NCBI GenBank assembly: GCA_934590135.1
Contig: CAKTOT010000042.1
Span: 1 to 17,995, forward strand
Origin: an uncultured Muribaculaceae bacterium
GTDB lineage: Bacteria; Bacteroidota; Bacteroidia; Bacteroidales; Muribaculaceae
DNA: 17,995 nt
Reading direction: 5' to 3'
The notes beneath the pieces are model-generated. The model did no database searches. It was not told where the DNA came from and saw only the letters and a list, made by a program, of their open reading frames with translations. A program made the translations under genes and the position numbers. Below are positions 1 through 8,628 of this stretch, piece after piece (position 1 is the stretch's first letter; each line of letters starts with the position of its first letter).

Positions 1-33
1 GGCGACAGCAGCGCATGATGCGCTGCTGTCGCC
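1..33 (-). terminator. Hairpin terminator after cdaA
   Basis: A perfect inverted repeat with 15-bp arms (1-15 and 19-33) and a 3-nt loop lies 24 bases past the cdaA stop codon on the minus strand. It is the obvious candidate for ending the folP-cdaA transcript. Whether a T-run follows on the minus strand cannot be seen because the window ends here. On the plus strand no T-run follows it, so it is less likely to serve only a gene to the left. Confidence 0.7.
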
Positions 34-57
34 GTCGTATTGTACAACGGATGCCGA

Positions 58-834
58 TTATTCGTGCGACATCGCTTCGTATAGCACTTTCTCCAAGTCG
101 GCGGTAGACAACTTGACACGCAAGGCCCCGCGATGAGCCACAGAAATATTACCGGTGTCCTCGCTCACGACTATGGCTATGGCATCCGTCTCCTGAGCTA
201 TGCCCAAGGCCGAGCGGTGACGCAATCCCAACGAACGTGGCACGCTGCTGTCGTGACTCACCGGCAGAATGCATCCGGCAGACACAATGCGGTGATTGGC
301 AATAATCATGGCGCCGTCATGCAACGGCGAGTTCTTAAAAAAGATATTCTCGATAAGACGCGTATTGATAGCGGCGTCTATAATATCGCCGCTCTTGGCT
401 ATAGACTCCAAGGGCATATTTTGCTGTATGACTATCAGTGCGCCGGTTTTGGTCTTGGACATAGCCATACACGCATATACTATGGGCATAATTTCGGCAC
501 GCAGGTTGACCGCGTCATCGTCATCTCGATGATTGAAGAGCCTATGCAGAAATCGCCATCGACGATGGCTGCCCAATTCGATAAGAAAGCGCTTTATCTG
601 ATCCTGGAATATAATAACCAGCACCAGCAGGCCGATGGACACAAATTGGTCGAGTATCGACCCTATCATTCGTAATTCGAACACCTCGCCGGCCACCGCC
701 CATACGACGATAAAAGCCATCACTCCATAGAATATATTTATGGTGCCGGACTCCTTCATCAGCCGGAAGATGTAGTACAGCAGTACGGCTACGAGTAGTA
801 TGTCGATAGCGTCTTTGATTCCAAATTCCGGCAT
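58..834 (-). CDS. cdaA: CdaA-type membrane diadenylate cyclase
   Basis: Makes the second messenger c-di-AMP from two ATP molecules at the inner membrane. The 258-residue protein has the CdaA layout: three hydrophobic segments near residues 10-26, 33-50 and 63-79, a short linker, then a DAC (DisA_N) domain from about residue 105 to 245. Both signature motifs of the catalytic domain are intact: the DGA motif at 173-175 inside LHDGAMII and the RHRS motif at 205-208. Length matches the CdaA family (about 260-280). The start is an ATG directly before the first membrane segment. It lies 37 bases downstream of folP on the same strand, so the two are probably cotranscribed, with transcription ending at the hairpin at 1-33. 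In other bacteria c-di-AMP controls potassium, osmolyte and cell-wall balance; that role here is inferred from the family. Confidence 0.95.
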   Translation of the reverse strand: MPEFGIKDAIDILLVAVLLYYIFRLMKESGTINIFYGVMAFIVVWAVAGEVFELRMIGSILDQFVSIGLLVLVIIFQDQIKRFLIELGSHRRWRFLHRLFNHRDDDDAVNLRAEIMPIVYACMAMSKTKTGALIVIQQNMPLESIAKSGDIIDAAINTRLIENIFFKNSPLHDGAMIIANHRIVSAGCILPVSHDSSVPRSLGLRHRSALGIAQETDAIAIVVSEDTGNISVAHRGALRVKLSTADLEKVLYEAMSHE

Positions 835-871
835 AAGCAGTCAAATAAAGCGAAGGTGAGTACTATATTCT

Positions 872-1714
872 TCAAAATCGTCCGCGCACGGCCTCGTATA
901 TGGTCACAGCCTGTCTGGCGGCACGCACATCGTGTACGCGCAATATCGCGGCACCACGTTCCAGCGCCATGGTGTTAAGCGCCGTCGTAGCGTTAAGCGA
1001 CTCGTCTGTGGATATACCCAAAAGGCGAGTAATCATACTCTTGCGAGAGATTCCGACAAAAATCGGCCGTCCGAACACGGCAAACGCTTCCAAGTTGCGC
1101 ATAAGTTCGTAGTTTTGTTCCAACGTCTTGGCAAATCCGAATCCCGGGTCGATAATTATATCACCTACCCCGGCGCACACAAGTCGCTCGTAGCTTCGTG
1201 ACATCTCGGTAAGCACCGCGGCCGTCACGTCCTCGCCATATTCGGTGTGCTGTTGCATATCCGAAGGCGTACCACGCATGTGCATCAGCACGTACGGGAC
1301 TCCGAGTTCGGCCACCGTCCGAGCCATATCAGGGTCGTCGGCCCCGGAAATATCATTTATAATATCTACTCCGAGGTCCTCGACACAATGCCGTGCTATT
1401 TCGGCGCGGAAGGTGTCCACACTTACAGGCACATGTGCATCTATCGACCGCAGCACACGCATTCCCATATCCAAACGTCGACGCTCCTCTTCGGCCGTGA
1501 CACATTCGCAGCCCGGGCGTGTCGAGCATGCGCCTACGTCAATGACATCGGCACCTTCGTCCAAGAGGGTGCGCACACGTGTCGCCACCGCCGCCTCGTC
1601 AAAGGCGCGCGAACCGCCGTAAAACGAGTCGTCCGTGACATTAAGTATGCCCATCACCCAAGGATGGTCCACGGTCTCAATCTTACCTCGTAATTTTATG
1701 GTATATGGCTGCAT
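872..1714 (-). CDS. folP: Dihydropteroate synthase
   Basis: Condenses 6-hydroxymethyl-dihydropterin diphosphate with p-aminobenzoate to give dihydropteroate in folate synthesis; it is the sulfonamide target. The 280-residue protein is a full TIM-barrel DHPS. Motifs in order: GILNVTDDSF (22-31, with D where P is commoner), the DVGACSTRPG loop (59-68) which contacts pABA/sulfa, SVDTF (98-102), INDISG (119-124), MHMRGTP (144-150), DPGFGFAKT (189-197), GISRKS (221-226) and RVHD (259-262). All expected pterin and phosphate ligands appear present. The ATG at 1714 sits just before the first strand and gives family length. It lies 172 bases downstream of typA, and cdaA follows after 37 bases. No clear -7 element was found directly upstream, so readthrough from typA is possible. 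Confidence 0.96.
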   Translation of the reverse strand: MQPYTIKLRGKIETVDHPWVMGILNVTDDSFYGGSRAFDEAAVATRVRTLLDEGADVIDVGACSTRPGCECVTAEEERRRLDMGMRVLRSIDAHVPVSVDTFRAEIARHCVEDLGVDIINDISGADDPDMARTVAELGVPYVLMHMRGTPSDMQQHTEYGEDVTAAVLTEMSRSYERLVCAGVGDIIIDPGFGFAKTLEQNYELMRNLEAFAVFGRPIFVGISRKSMITRLLGISTDESLNATTALNTMALERGAAILRVHDVRAARQAVTIYEAVRGRF

Positions 1715-1756
1715 GTCGCTGTAAATGATTTATAAAAATATCCGTTTCGCTACTAA

Positions 1757-1812
1757 TAGCCGTATGTGCCGTTATAGATATGTGCCGTTATAGATAGCCG
1801 CATGTGCCGTTA
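1757..1812. repeat. Short direct repeats in the typA-folP gap
   Basis: The 16-bp unit ATGTGCCGTTATAGAT occurs twice back to back (1764-1779 and 1780-1795). A third partial copy, ATGTGCCGTTA, is at 1802-1812. The outer copies are each preceded by TAGCCG followed by T or C, so an 18-bp version with one substitution occurs at 1757-1774 and 1795-1812. The rest of the 172-base gap between typA and folP holds no gene and no convincing terminator or promoter. Confidence 0.85.
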
Positions 1813-1886
1813 CTGCCGGGTCTAAAGAGCCGCCTAAGCCGGCCGAAAATGCCGCTTGACGTTTCGGACGACTCTTAGGAGTGTGA

Positions 1887-3683
1887 TTACCGGTTGGCGC
1901 GTTTGCGTTCGGTTTCGTCAAGGATGATTTTGCGCAGGCGCAGGTGGTGCGGTGTCACTTCGACATACTCGTCTTCCTTGATGTACTCGAGAGCTTCCTC
2001 AAGGCTGAACACTACAGGCGGAATGATACGAGCCTTATCATCGGCACCGGAGGCGCGCATATTGGTCAGTTTCTTGCTCTTGGTGACATTGACGACAATG
2101 TCGTTTTCCTTGGCGTTCTCGCCGACAACCTGTCCGGCATAGACTTCTTCCTGCGGGAAGATGAAGAAGCGGCCGCGATCCTGCAGCTTGTCTATGGCGT
2201 ATGCGTATGCCGTTCCGGCTTCCATAGCTATAAGCGAGCCGTTGGTGCGGCGCTCAATGTCGCCCTTCCATGGTTGATATTCGAGGAAACGGTGTGCCAT
2301 AATGGCTTCGCCGGCACTTGCTGTAAGCACATTGTTGCGCAGTCCTATGATGCCGCGCGACGGTATCTGAAATTCCAGATTGGTACGTCCGCCGTTGGAG
2401 GTCATACCGGTCAACTCGCCTTTGCGGCGGGTCACCATATCTATAATTTTGGAGGCAAATTCGTCGGTGACGTTGACTGTCAGCAACTCGACAGGTTCGC
2501 ACTTGCGTCCATCTATTTCTTTGACAATAACCTGCGGCTGACCTACTTGCAATTCGTAGCCTTCGCGACGCATAGTTTCGATAAGCACCGACAAGTGCAG
2601 CACGCCGCGCCCGTATACTGTCCAGACGTCCTCGTGCGGAGCCTTGGATACGCGCAGCGCAAGGTTGCGGTCAAGCTCGCGTGTAAGGCGGTCGCCTATA
2701 TGTCGCGAAGTGACGTACTTGCCGTCGCGCCCGAAGAATGGGCTGTCGTTGATGGTAAAGGTCATAGACATCGTGGGTTCGTCTATGGCTATGCGCGGCA
2801 ACGCTTCGGGATTGTTGATATCGGCTACGGTGTCTCCGATTTCGAAGCCTTCGATGCCCACCAGAGCGCATATATCGCCGCTGCTTACTTCGCTTACGCG
2901 CTTGCGTCCCATACCTTCAAAGGTGTGTAATTCCTTGATACGCTGGCGCGAAATGCTGCCGTCTTTGCGCATCAAGGCTATATCCATACCCTCGCGCAAC
3001 GTTCCGCGATGTACGCGACCCACGGCTATACGACCTACGTAATTGCTGTAGTCCAGCGATGTTATCAGCATCTGAGCGTCACCTTCGAGCGTCTGCGGTG
3101 CCGGGATGTATTCGATGATGGCGTCCAGCAACGGCAGGATGTTGTCGGTGGGCTTGCGCCAATCCGTACTCATCCAACCCTGCTTGGCCGAGCCGAAGAG
3201 TGTCGGGAAATTGAGTTGGTCCTCGGTGGCGTTGAGGTTGAACATCAGGTCAAAGACCATCTCCTGCACCTCGTCCGGGCGACAGTTGGGTTTGTCCACC
3301 TTATTTATAACCACGATGGGCTTAAGTCCTATCTGAAGAGCCTTCTGAAGGACAAAGCGCGTCTGCGGCATCGGGCCCTCAAAGGCATCGACCAGCAGCA
3401 GGCAGCCGTCCGCCATATTGAGCACACGCTCCACCTCGCCGCCGAAATCGGCGTGTCCCGGAGTGTCTATAATATTGATTTTAGTCCCTTTGTAATTGAT
3501 GGACACATTTTTTGAAAGGATAGTTATACCGCGTTCGCGCTCGAGGTCGTTGCTGTCGAGTATCAATTCGCCGGCATTTTGGTTGTCTCTGAAAAGGTGT
3601 CCGGCCATCAGCATCTTGTCTACCACAGTGGTCTTACCGTGGTCCACGTGGGCGATGATGGCAATATTGCGTATATTCTGCAT
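1887..3683 (-). CDS. typA: TypA/BipA ribosome-associated GTPase
   Basis: A translational GTPase of the EF-G superfamily that binds the 70S ribosome and supports 50S assembly and growth under stress or cold. The 598-residue length is typical. G1 is HVDHGKTT (12-19), the switch I region contains RERGITI (49-55), G3 is DTPGH (73-77), G4 is NKVDK (127-131) and G5 is GSAKQ (164-168). Domain II, the EF-G-like domains III and V, and the TypA-specific C-terminal domain follow; the segment SRGIIGLRNN near residue 443 is a hallmark. The ATG at 3683 places the P-loop at the usual distance from the N-terminus. It is transcribed divergently from menD, with a TAACTTTGC -7 element 42 bases upstream of the start. 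Nothing is missing or truncated. Confidence 0.97.
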   Translation of the reverse strand: MQNIRNIAIIAHVDHGKTTVVDKMLMAGHLFRDNQNAGELILDSNDLERERGITILSKNVSINYKGTKINIIDTPGHADFGGEVERVLNMADGCLLLVDAFEGPMPQTRFVLQKALQIGLKPIVVINKVDKPNCRPDEVQEMVFDLMFNLNATEDQLNFPTLFGSAKQGWMSTDWRKPTDNILPLLDAIIEYIPAPQTLEGDAQMLITSLDYSNYVGRIAVGRVHRGTLREGMDIALMRKDGSISRQRIKELHTFEGMGRKRVSEVSSGDICALVGIEGFEIGDTVADINNPEALPRIAIDEPTMSMTFTINDSPFFGRDGKYVTSRHIGDRLTRELDRNLALRVSKAPHEDVWTVYGRGVLHLSVLIETMRREGYELQVGQPQVIVKEIDGRKCEPVELLTVNVTDEFASKIIDMVTRRKGELTGMTSNGGRTNLEFQIPSRGIIGLRNNVLTASAGEAIMAHRFLEYQPWKGDIERRTNGSLIAMEAGTAYAYAIDKLQDRGRFFIFPQEEVYAGQVVGENAKENDIVVNVTKSKKLTNMRASGADDKARIIPPVVFSLEEALEYIKEDEYVEVTPHHLRLRKIILDETERKRANR

Positions 3684-3725
3684 ATAAAGATGTGTATATT
3701 CCTTATTTCATTGCTCTTTCAACCT

Positions 3726-3734
3726 GCAAAGTTA
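3726..3734 (-). promoter_or_regulatory. Bacteroidota -7 element for typA
   Basis: Read on the minus strand this is TAACTTTGC, matching the Bacteroidota housekeeping -7 consensus TAnnTTTG. It sits 42 bases before the typA start. No clear TTTG was seen at the -33 position. Confidence 0.6.
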
Positions 3735-3798
3735 AGCATTTTGACGGACATATCCATTGGCAAAACAGCCGTCGATGGATTTTCTCGCGAAATATGCG

Positions 3799-3807
3799 TA
3801 TCTTTGC
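3799..3807 (+). promoter_or_regulatory. Bacteroidota -7 element for the men operon
   Basis: TATCTTTGC matches TAnnTTTG and lies 71 bases upstream of the chosen menD ATG, giving an inferred leader of about 65 bases. The -33 box is weak: only a TTTT at 3780-3783 with short spacing. With the typA element it makes 3684-3878 a divergent promoter region. That 195-base gap otherwise shows no gene. Confidence 0.55.
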
Positions 3808-3878
3808 GGTGCATCTCGCCGGACGCATCGACTTGTATGTGTCGTTTTATCGGCTTTCGAACCAAATACTTGGCCACA

Positions 3879-5576
3879 ATGACAAATACCGACAAATATA
3901 TATGCAGGGCTCTTATGGACCTTCTGTTGCAATGGGACGTTACCGACATCGTGGTATGCCCCGGCACACGCAATGCGCCACTGATTCAGGCCGCAGCAGC
4001 GTCCGAGTTGACCTTGCATCACGTCATAGACGAGCGGGTGGCGGCCTTTGTCGCCCTGGGCCTGGCTGTCGAGCAAGGCCGACCGACGGCTGTGGTATGC
4101 ACTTCGGGCAGTGCCGTGCTCAATATGGCGCCGGCTTGTGCCGAAGCATTCTACCGACAGGTACCTCTCATCGTGATTTCGGCCGACAGACCGAGTCAAT
4201 GGATAGGTCAGGCCGACGGGCAAACCATACGCCAGGCCGGAGCCTTGGATGCCGTGGTGCGTGCATCCCGAGACGTTCCGATGCTGCACAATGCATCTGA
4301 AACTCGCGCGGCATTACGCGACATCAACGAGATACTCTGCATAGCCCGTGGCGATGAGATACGCGGCCGGGGCCCCGTGCACCTCAACATCCAAATAGAC
4401 TCGCCGCTCGGCACCACAATCGACATTACAGACGAAGACCGGGCACCCGTCATACGCGACTTGGGCGGGTGCAAAGGCTTTTCGTTTACGCCACACGAAT
4501 TGGAACCACTGCGTAAGGCCCGCCTATTGTTTCTGGTCGGGCCTATGCCGCCCTGCAATACGGTTCGCAACGCGCTGTCACAACTTGCAACGCTACCCAA
4601 CGTGGTGGTAACCACCGACATCCTGAGCAATATGCAAGGATGCGGGCACAATATAGACACCATGCTCAATGCCATGACGCCCGAGCAGCGCCGCACCCTG
4701 CTGCCGGACATAGTGGTATCCATAGGCGGCGGCATCACCTCGGCCCTCGCCAAGGACTGGCTGCGCGCCGGCGGAGCGTGCAAAGTCACACAACACCTGC
4801 ATATAGGCACCGACGGACCGGCCGTGGATACATTCCTCTGCCAAACGGCATCGATACATGCCGCGCCGAGACTTGTAATGCCAGAATTGGCCACAGCACT
4901 CGGCACCGATGTCGCCGACAACGGCTATGCCGCACTATGGCGCGAGGCCGCAGCCAACGCCGACACAGCCAACAGCGCCTTCTACAACGCACTGCCTTGG
5001 TGCGAGTTGACAGCCATACGCCATATCATCAAGTCCATGCCCGACAACTGGGGGCTACACCTGTCCAACGGGACTACGGTACGATATGCCCAAACGGCCG
5101 ACTGCACCCGACAACGACGCATAGATGCCAATCGCGGCGTCAACGGCATCGACGGCAGCACCTCCACGGCCATAGGTGCGGCGATGACCTCGCGTCATAC
5201 CACGCTGCTACTTACCGGCGATATGAGTGCGCAATACGACTTCGGCGCACTACTGATCGAAGACATTCCGGCGACATTCAAGATGGTGGTTCTCAACAAC
5301 TCCGGCGGCGGTATATTCCGCGCCATCGCCAATACACGCCACCTGCCGGCGATGCCGCGCTATCTTGCCGGCGGAGTAGTCCTGCCGCTCGAGGCTGTAT
5401 GCCGCAGCCGCGGCTTCGGGTACTACCGCGCCGACAGCATTGGATCTCTGAAATCCGAATTTGAGGCTATGGCCGCTCGCACCGACGTCCCGTGCATACT
5501 CGAAGTCGTTGTTCGGCCCGAGATCGGAGCCGAAGTATTCAAACACCTGTACGCACTACATCAAAATAATATCTAA
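3879..5576 (+). CDS. menD: MenD, SEPHCHC synthase (menaquinone)
   Basis: Thiamine-diphosphate enzyme that adds the succinyl-semialdehyde unit from 2-oxoglutarate to isochorismate, the first committed step of menaquinone synthesis. With the ATG at 3879 the protein is 565 residues, as usual for MenD. The frame is open further upstream, but that part runs over the promoter and antisense to typA, so the later ATG is preferred. CPGTRNAPL (27-35) and VIDER (49-53, with the conserved ThDP-activating Glu at 52) mark the N-terminal Pyr domain. The ThDP/Mg motif starts at GDM (447-449) and ends with NN (473-474). It is the first gene of menDBCE; menB follows after 32 bases. menF, which supplies isochorismate and often sits next to menD in related genomes, is not here. 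Confidence 0.95.
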   Translation: MTNTDKYICRALMDLLLQWDVTDIVVCPGTRNAPLIQAAAASELTLHHVIDERVAAFVALGLAVEQGRPTAVVCTSGSAVLNMAPACAEAFYRQVPLIVISADRPSQWIGQADGQTIRQAGALDAVVRASRDVPMLHNASETRAALRDINEILCIARGDEIRGRGPVHLNIQIDSPLGTTIDITDEDRAPVIRDLGGCKGFSFTPHELEPLRKARLLFLVGPMPPCNTVRNALSQLATLPNVVVTTDILSNMQGCGHNIDTMLNAMTPEQRRTLLPDIVVSIGGGITSALAKDWLRAGGACKVTQHLHIGTDGPAVDTFLCQTASIHAAPRLVMPELATALGTDVADNGYAALWREAAANADTANSAFYNALPWCELTAIRHIIKSMPDNWGLHLSNGTTVRYAQTADCTRQRRIDANRGVNGIDGSTSTAIGAAMTSRHTTLLLTGDMSAQYDFGALLIEDIPATFKMVVLNNSGGGIFRAIANTRHLPAMPRYLAGGVVLPLEAVCRSRGFGYYRADSIGSLKSEFEAMAARTDVPCILEVVVRPEIGAEVFKHLYALHQNNI

Positions 5577-5608
5577 CAACCTATTATACGTCAATAAACA
5601 CGCTCGAT

Positions 5609-6430
5609 ATGACACGTCAATGGACTCCCGTAAAGGAATATAGCGACATCCTTTTTGACACCTACAACGGCATAGCCCGTATCACCATCAACCGCCCCGA
5701 AGTGTACAACGCCTTCCGACCGCAGACCAACCATCAGATACTTGAGGCTCTCGGCATCTGCCGCGACCGCTCCGACATACGCGTAGTGGTGCTCACCGGC
5801 GCCGGCGACAAGGCTTTTTGCAGCGGCGGCGACCAGCACTACAAGAGCCGAGGCGGATATCGCGATGCCGATGGCACCCCGCGCCTCAACGTTTTGGATG
5901 TACACAAAGCCATACGCTCGCTCACCAAACCCGTCATCGCCATGGTCAACGGATATGCCATAGGCGGCGGCAACGTCCTCCAAGTGGTATGCGACTTGAC
6001 CATCGCTTCCGAAAACGCACGTTTCGGCCAAACCGGGCCCAAAGTCGGCAGTTTTGACGGCGGATTCGGTTCGTCATATCTGGCACGCTGCGTGGGACAG
6101 AAAAAAGCACGCGAAATATGGTTCTTATGCCGTCAATACACGGCCCAAGAAGCGTTGGAAATGGGTATGATCAATAAAGTAGTGCCTTTGGAGCGTCTCG
6201 AAGACGAAGTCGTCGAATGGTGCGAAACCATTATGAAACGCAGTCCCTTTGCAATACGTATGGTCAAGCGAAGCCTCAATGCCGAATTGGACGGACAGCA
6301 CGGACTGATGGAACTGGCCGGAGATGCCACACTGATGTACTACCTGATGGACGAAGCCCAAGAGGGCAAGAACGCCTTCCTGGAAAAACGCGACCCGGAT
6401 TTCGACCAATATCCCCAATTCCCGGGCTGA
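5609..6430 (+). CDS. menB: MenB, 1,4-dihydroxy-2-naphthoyl-CoA synthase
   Basis: Crotonase-fold enzyme that closes the second ring of the naphthoquinone by an intramolecular Claisen (Dieckmann) condensation of O-succinylbenzoyl-CoA. The 273-residue protein carries FCSGGDQ (70-76), the oxyanion-hole segment GYAIGGGN (115-122), and FGQTGPKVGSFDGG (139-152). The QTG at 141-143 corresponds to the bicarbonate-binding site of type I MenB such as the E. coli enzyme, so bicarbonate dependence is inferred. D150 lies in the conserved SFDGG. The C-terminal tail through residue 273 is complete. The start ATG follows menD by 32 bases; menC begins only 4 bases after the stop, a tight operon junction. Confidence 0.97.
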   Translation: MTRQWTPVKEYSDILFDTYNGIARITINRPEVYNAFRPQTNHQILEALGICRDRSDIRVVVLTGAGDKAFCSGGDQHYKSRGGYRDADGTPRLNVLDVHKAIRSLTKPVIAMVNGYAIGGGNVLQVVCDLTIASENARFGQTGPKVGSFDGGFGSSYLARCVGQKKAREIWFLCRQYTAQEALEMGMINKVVPLERLEDEVVEWCETIMKRSPFAIRMVKRSLNAELDGQHGLMELAGDATLMYYLMDEAQEGKNAFLEKRDPDFDQYPQFPG

Positions 6431-6434
6431 CGCG

Positions 6435-7487
6435 ATGCTGCACGCCGTTTGGAGCCGTTACAGGCTGCATTTCAACTTCGTAGCCATCACTTCGCGGGCA
6501 CGTATGTCGTACAAAGACACCTATTTTGTCCGTATGTACGACGACCGCGACCCTCAGCGCCAAGTCATAGCCGAGAGCCCGTTATTTGCCGGACTGAGCG
6601 CCGAGGATACCCCCGATTACGAAGCGCGCCTGGACAGCGTATGCCGAGACGCGGGCACATGGAATTACCGGGACGGTGAGATATGCCCGCTTGCGGCAGG
6701 CGAAAGCTCGATACGCTTCGCCCTCGAATGTGGAGCGAACGCACTGCGACTCGGACAAGGCAGTCGTGACGGCGTCCCGGCATTGCCGGCCCAAAGTCCG
6801 TGGACACGCGGCCAAAGGCCGGTGACTATCAACGGCTTGGTATGGATGGGCGATATAGACACGATGAGCCGACGTATGCAGCGCAAAGTCGAAGACGGGT
6901 TCTCGGTCATTAAAGTAAAAATCGGAGCGCTGGACTTCGACGCCGAGCTGAAGATGCTTCGGGATTTGCGCGACATCGCCGGAGCAGACACCATCATACG
7001 ACTTGATGCCAACGGCGCCTTTACGCCGCAAGAAGCCATGAAACGTCTCCAACGCCTGGCGCCGCTGAACATACATTCGATCGAGCAACCTTTAAGGCCG
7101 CAATACGCGTCCGAGCTGGCCGAGCTGTGCCGCCACACGCCGATACCGATAGCGCTGGACGAGAGTCTGATAATGCGTCCGGCCGACATCAACCGCACCA
7201 TAGATATGGTTCAGCGCATACGACCGCAGCACCTTGTGCTGAAGCCGTCGCTATGCGGCGGATTGGGCTGTGCAGACGCCCTGATACGTATAGCCGAATC
7301 CGAAAATATGGGATGGTGGGCCACCTCGGCGCTTGAAAGCAACATCGGCCTCGCAGCCCTCGGCGCATGGGTGGACACCTACGCCCCCACCCTGCCGCAA
7401 GGCCTGGGTACGGGAGCGCTGTACACCGACAATATCGAAATGCCTCAGTTGCAGCTCAAAGGCCAATACCTTTGGTACCGTCCATAG
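6435..7487 (+). CDS. menC: MenC, o-succinylbenzoate synthase
   Basis: Enolase-superfamily dehydratase that turns SHCHC into o-succinylbenzoate. The 350-residue protein has the expected catalytic set: KVK (160-162, Lys162 as likely base), metal ligands D191 (in RLDANG), E217 (in IEQPL) and D242 (in LDES), and the opposite base K270 (in VLKPS). The N-terminal capping domain begins with an aromatic YxLxF-like stretch (residues 9-15), which supports the ATG at 6435 rather than the internal Met24. Superfamily members can also be N-acylamino acid racemases or dipeptide epimerases, but the position between menB and menE makes OSB synthase the clear choice. A 79-base gap precedes menE. Confidence 0.93.
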   Translation: MLHAVWSRYRLHFNFVAITSRARMSYKDTYFVRMYDDRDPQRQVIAESPLFAGLSAEDTPDYEARLDSVCRDAGTWNYRDGEICPLAAGESSIRFALECGANALRLGQGSRDGVPALPAQSPWTRGQRPVTINGLVWMGDIDTMSRRMQRKVEDGFSVIKVKIGALDFDAELKMLRDLRDIAGADTIIRLDANGAFTPQEAMKRLQRLAPLNIHSIEQPLRPQYASELAELCRHTPIPIALDESLIMRPADINRTIDMVQRIRPQHLVLKPSLCGGLGCADALIRIAESENMGWWATSALESNIGLAALGAWVDTYAPTLPQGLGTGALYTDNIEMPQLQLKGQYLWYRP

Positions 7488-7566
7488 CCTACAACGAGCA
7501 CACGCAGCCTTTACCATATATACGACTGCCCCTCGCAGCAATTACTTATACCGAATATATGCCATA

Positions 7567-8547
7567 ATGACTTATACCGAATTCATGCAGATGTGGCTTG
7601 ACGGTAGCGACACCGTGTTGTGCCACACATCCGGCTCGACGGGTGCGCCTAAGCCTATCGCGTTGTCTAAGAACGATATGCGCGCATCGGCACGTATCAC
7701 CAACGTATACTTCGGCATCACAGCCCTATCGACGGTATCGGTGCCTCTGCCTTTCGACTACATTGCGGCACGAATGATGGCGGTACGCGCTCACGAAGCA
7801 GGTTGTCGCATAGTGACACCCGAACCCTCAAACACTCCCGACTTTTTCGGCGAGGCCGAGGATTTAGACCTTCTGGCAATAGTGCCGTCGCAGGTTGAGG
7901 CGCTTGTCGCAATATCGGATGCCGGACGACGAGTGCGATGTCTCATCGTGGGCGGCGCGCCGCTGTCCGAAGCCCGAAGGCACGCGCTTGTACACGCCGG
8001 AATACACGGATACATCACCTACGGAATGACCGAGACTTGCAGCCATATAGCATTGGCCGACATCGCCGATGACAGCGGCACGTTTCGCGCCATAGCCGAG
8101 GATACGCACTTCGCCACCGACTCGCGCGGCTGCCTGACAGCCGATATTTCGCATCTGAGCATCCAACGCGTAGTCACCAATGACCTTGTTTCTCTGCTCT
8201 CGCCCACCGAGTTCAGATGGTTAGGTCGGGCGGACAATATCATCAATTCGGCCGGGCTGAAAATATGCCCCGAGGAATTGGAACGCACGCTGGCGCCGCT
8301 GCTACCCGAGGGCCTGGTATTCTACATTGTAGGCGTACCCGATGAGCAATGGGGTTCGGCCGTCGCCATAGTCTATGAAGGCAGCGCCGACCTCGTGCCG
8401 ACGGTTCGCAATGCCGTAGCCCGTATCGACGACCGACGACGACGGCCGCGATACATCTACGCATCTGCACACCTGCGGCGCACTGCCTCCGGCAAGATTA
8501 TACGCGACATCCCGCCACGGCAAGGTCTGCAACCGGCCAATCCGTAA
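7567..8547 (+). CDS. menE: MenE, O-succinylbenzoate-CoA ligase (short form)
   Basis: Acyl-adenylate-forming ligase that activates o-succinylbenzoate to its CoA thioester for MenB. From the ATG at 7567 it has 326 residues; the frame is open further upstream but that overlaps menC. ANL motifs are present: A3 TSGSTG (21-26), A5 YGMTET (152-157), D206 in the A7 position, the A8 hinge GRADNIINSAGLK (220-232) and the A10 lysine K310 in TASGK. It is much shorter than the 450-490 residues of Bacillus or E. coli MenE because nearly all sequence before A3 is missing; Bacteroidota MenE proteins are usually short in this way. Last gene of the men operon. No hairpin terminator follows, so some readthrough into the AraC gene is possible. 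Confidence 0.92.
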   Translation: MTYTEFMQMWLDGSDTVLCHTSGSTGAPKPIALSKNDMRASARITNVYFGITALSTVSVPLPFDYIAARMMAVRAHEAGCRIVTPEPSNTPDFFGEAEDLDLLAIVPSQVEALVAISDAGRRVRCLIVGGAPLSEARRHALVHAGIHGYITYGMTETCSHIALADIADDSGTFRAIAEDTHFATDSRGCLTADISHLSIQRVVTNDLVSLLSPTEFRWLGRADNIINSAGLKICPEELERTLAPLLPEGLVFYIVGVPDEQWGSAVAIVYEGSADLVPTVRNAVARIDDRRRRPRYIYASAHLRRTASGKIIRDIPPRQGLQPANP

Positions 8548-8599
8548 TTATGGGCATTATCCGACCAAAAAAGGTATACGCAATCTCACCGAATAATCT

Positions 8600-8608
8600 T
8601 AAATTTGC
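8600..8608 (+). promoter_or_regulatory. Bacteroidota -7 element for the AraC gene
   Basis: TAAATTTGC fits TAnnTTTG and ends 20 bases before the preferred ATG at 8629. No good -33 TTTG was found. It suggests the regulator can be transcribed separately from the men operon with a very short leader. Confidence 0.5.
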
Positions 8609-8628
8609 GCCAAACAACCGATACACCA

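Noticed and set aside
1843..1867. Possible terminator after typA (CCGAAA paired with TTTCGG)
   Set aside because: Only a 6-bp stem with a 13-base loop and no T-run on the minus strand; too weak to call.
1944..2930. Long open frame of 328 codons on the plus strand inside typA
   Set aside because: It is antisense to a complete and well-conserved typA, has no recognisable domains, and arises from the GC-rich codon bias of the real gene.
3579..3878. Upstream extension of the menD frame
   Set aside because: It runs antisense to the start of typA and across the -7 elements of both genes; MenD family length and motifs fit the ATG at 3879.
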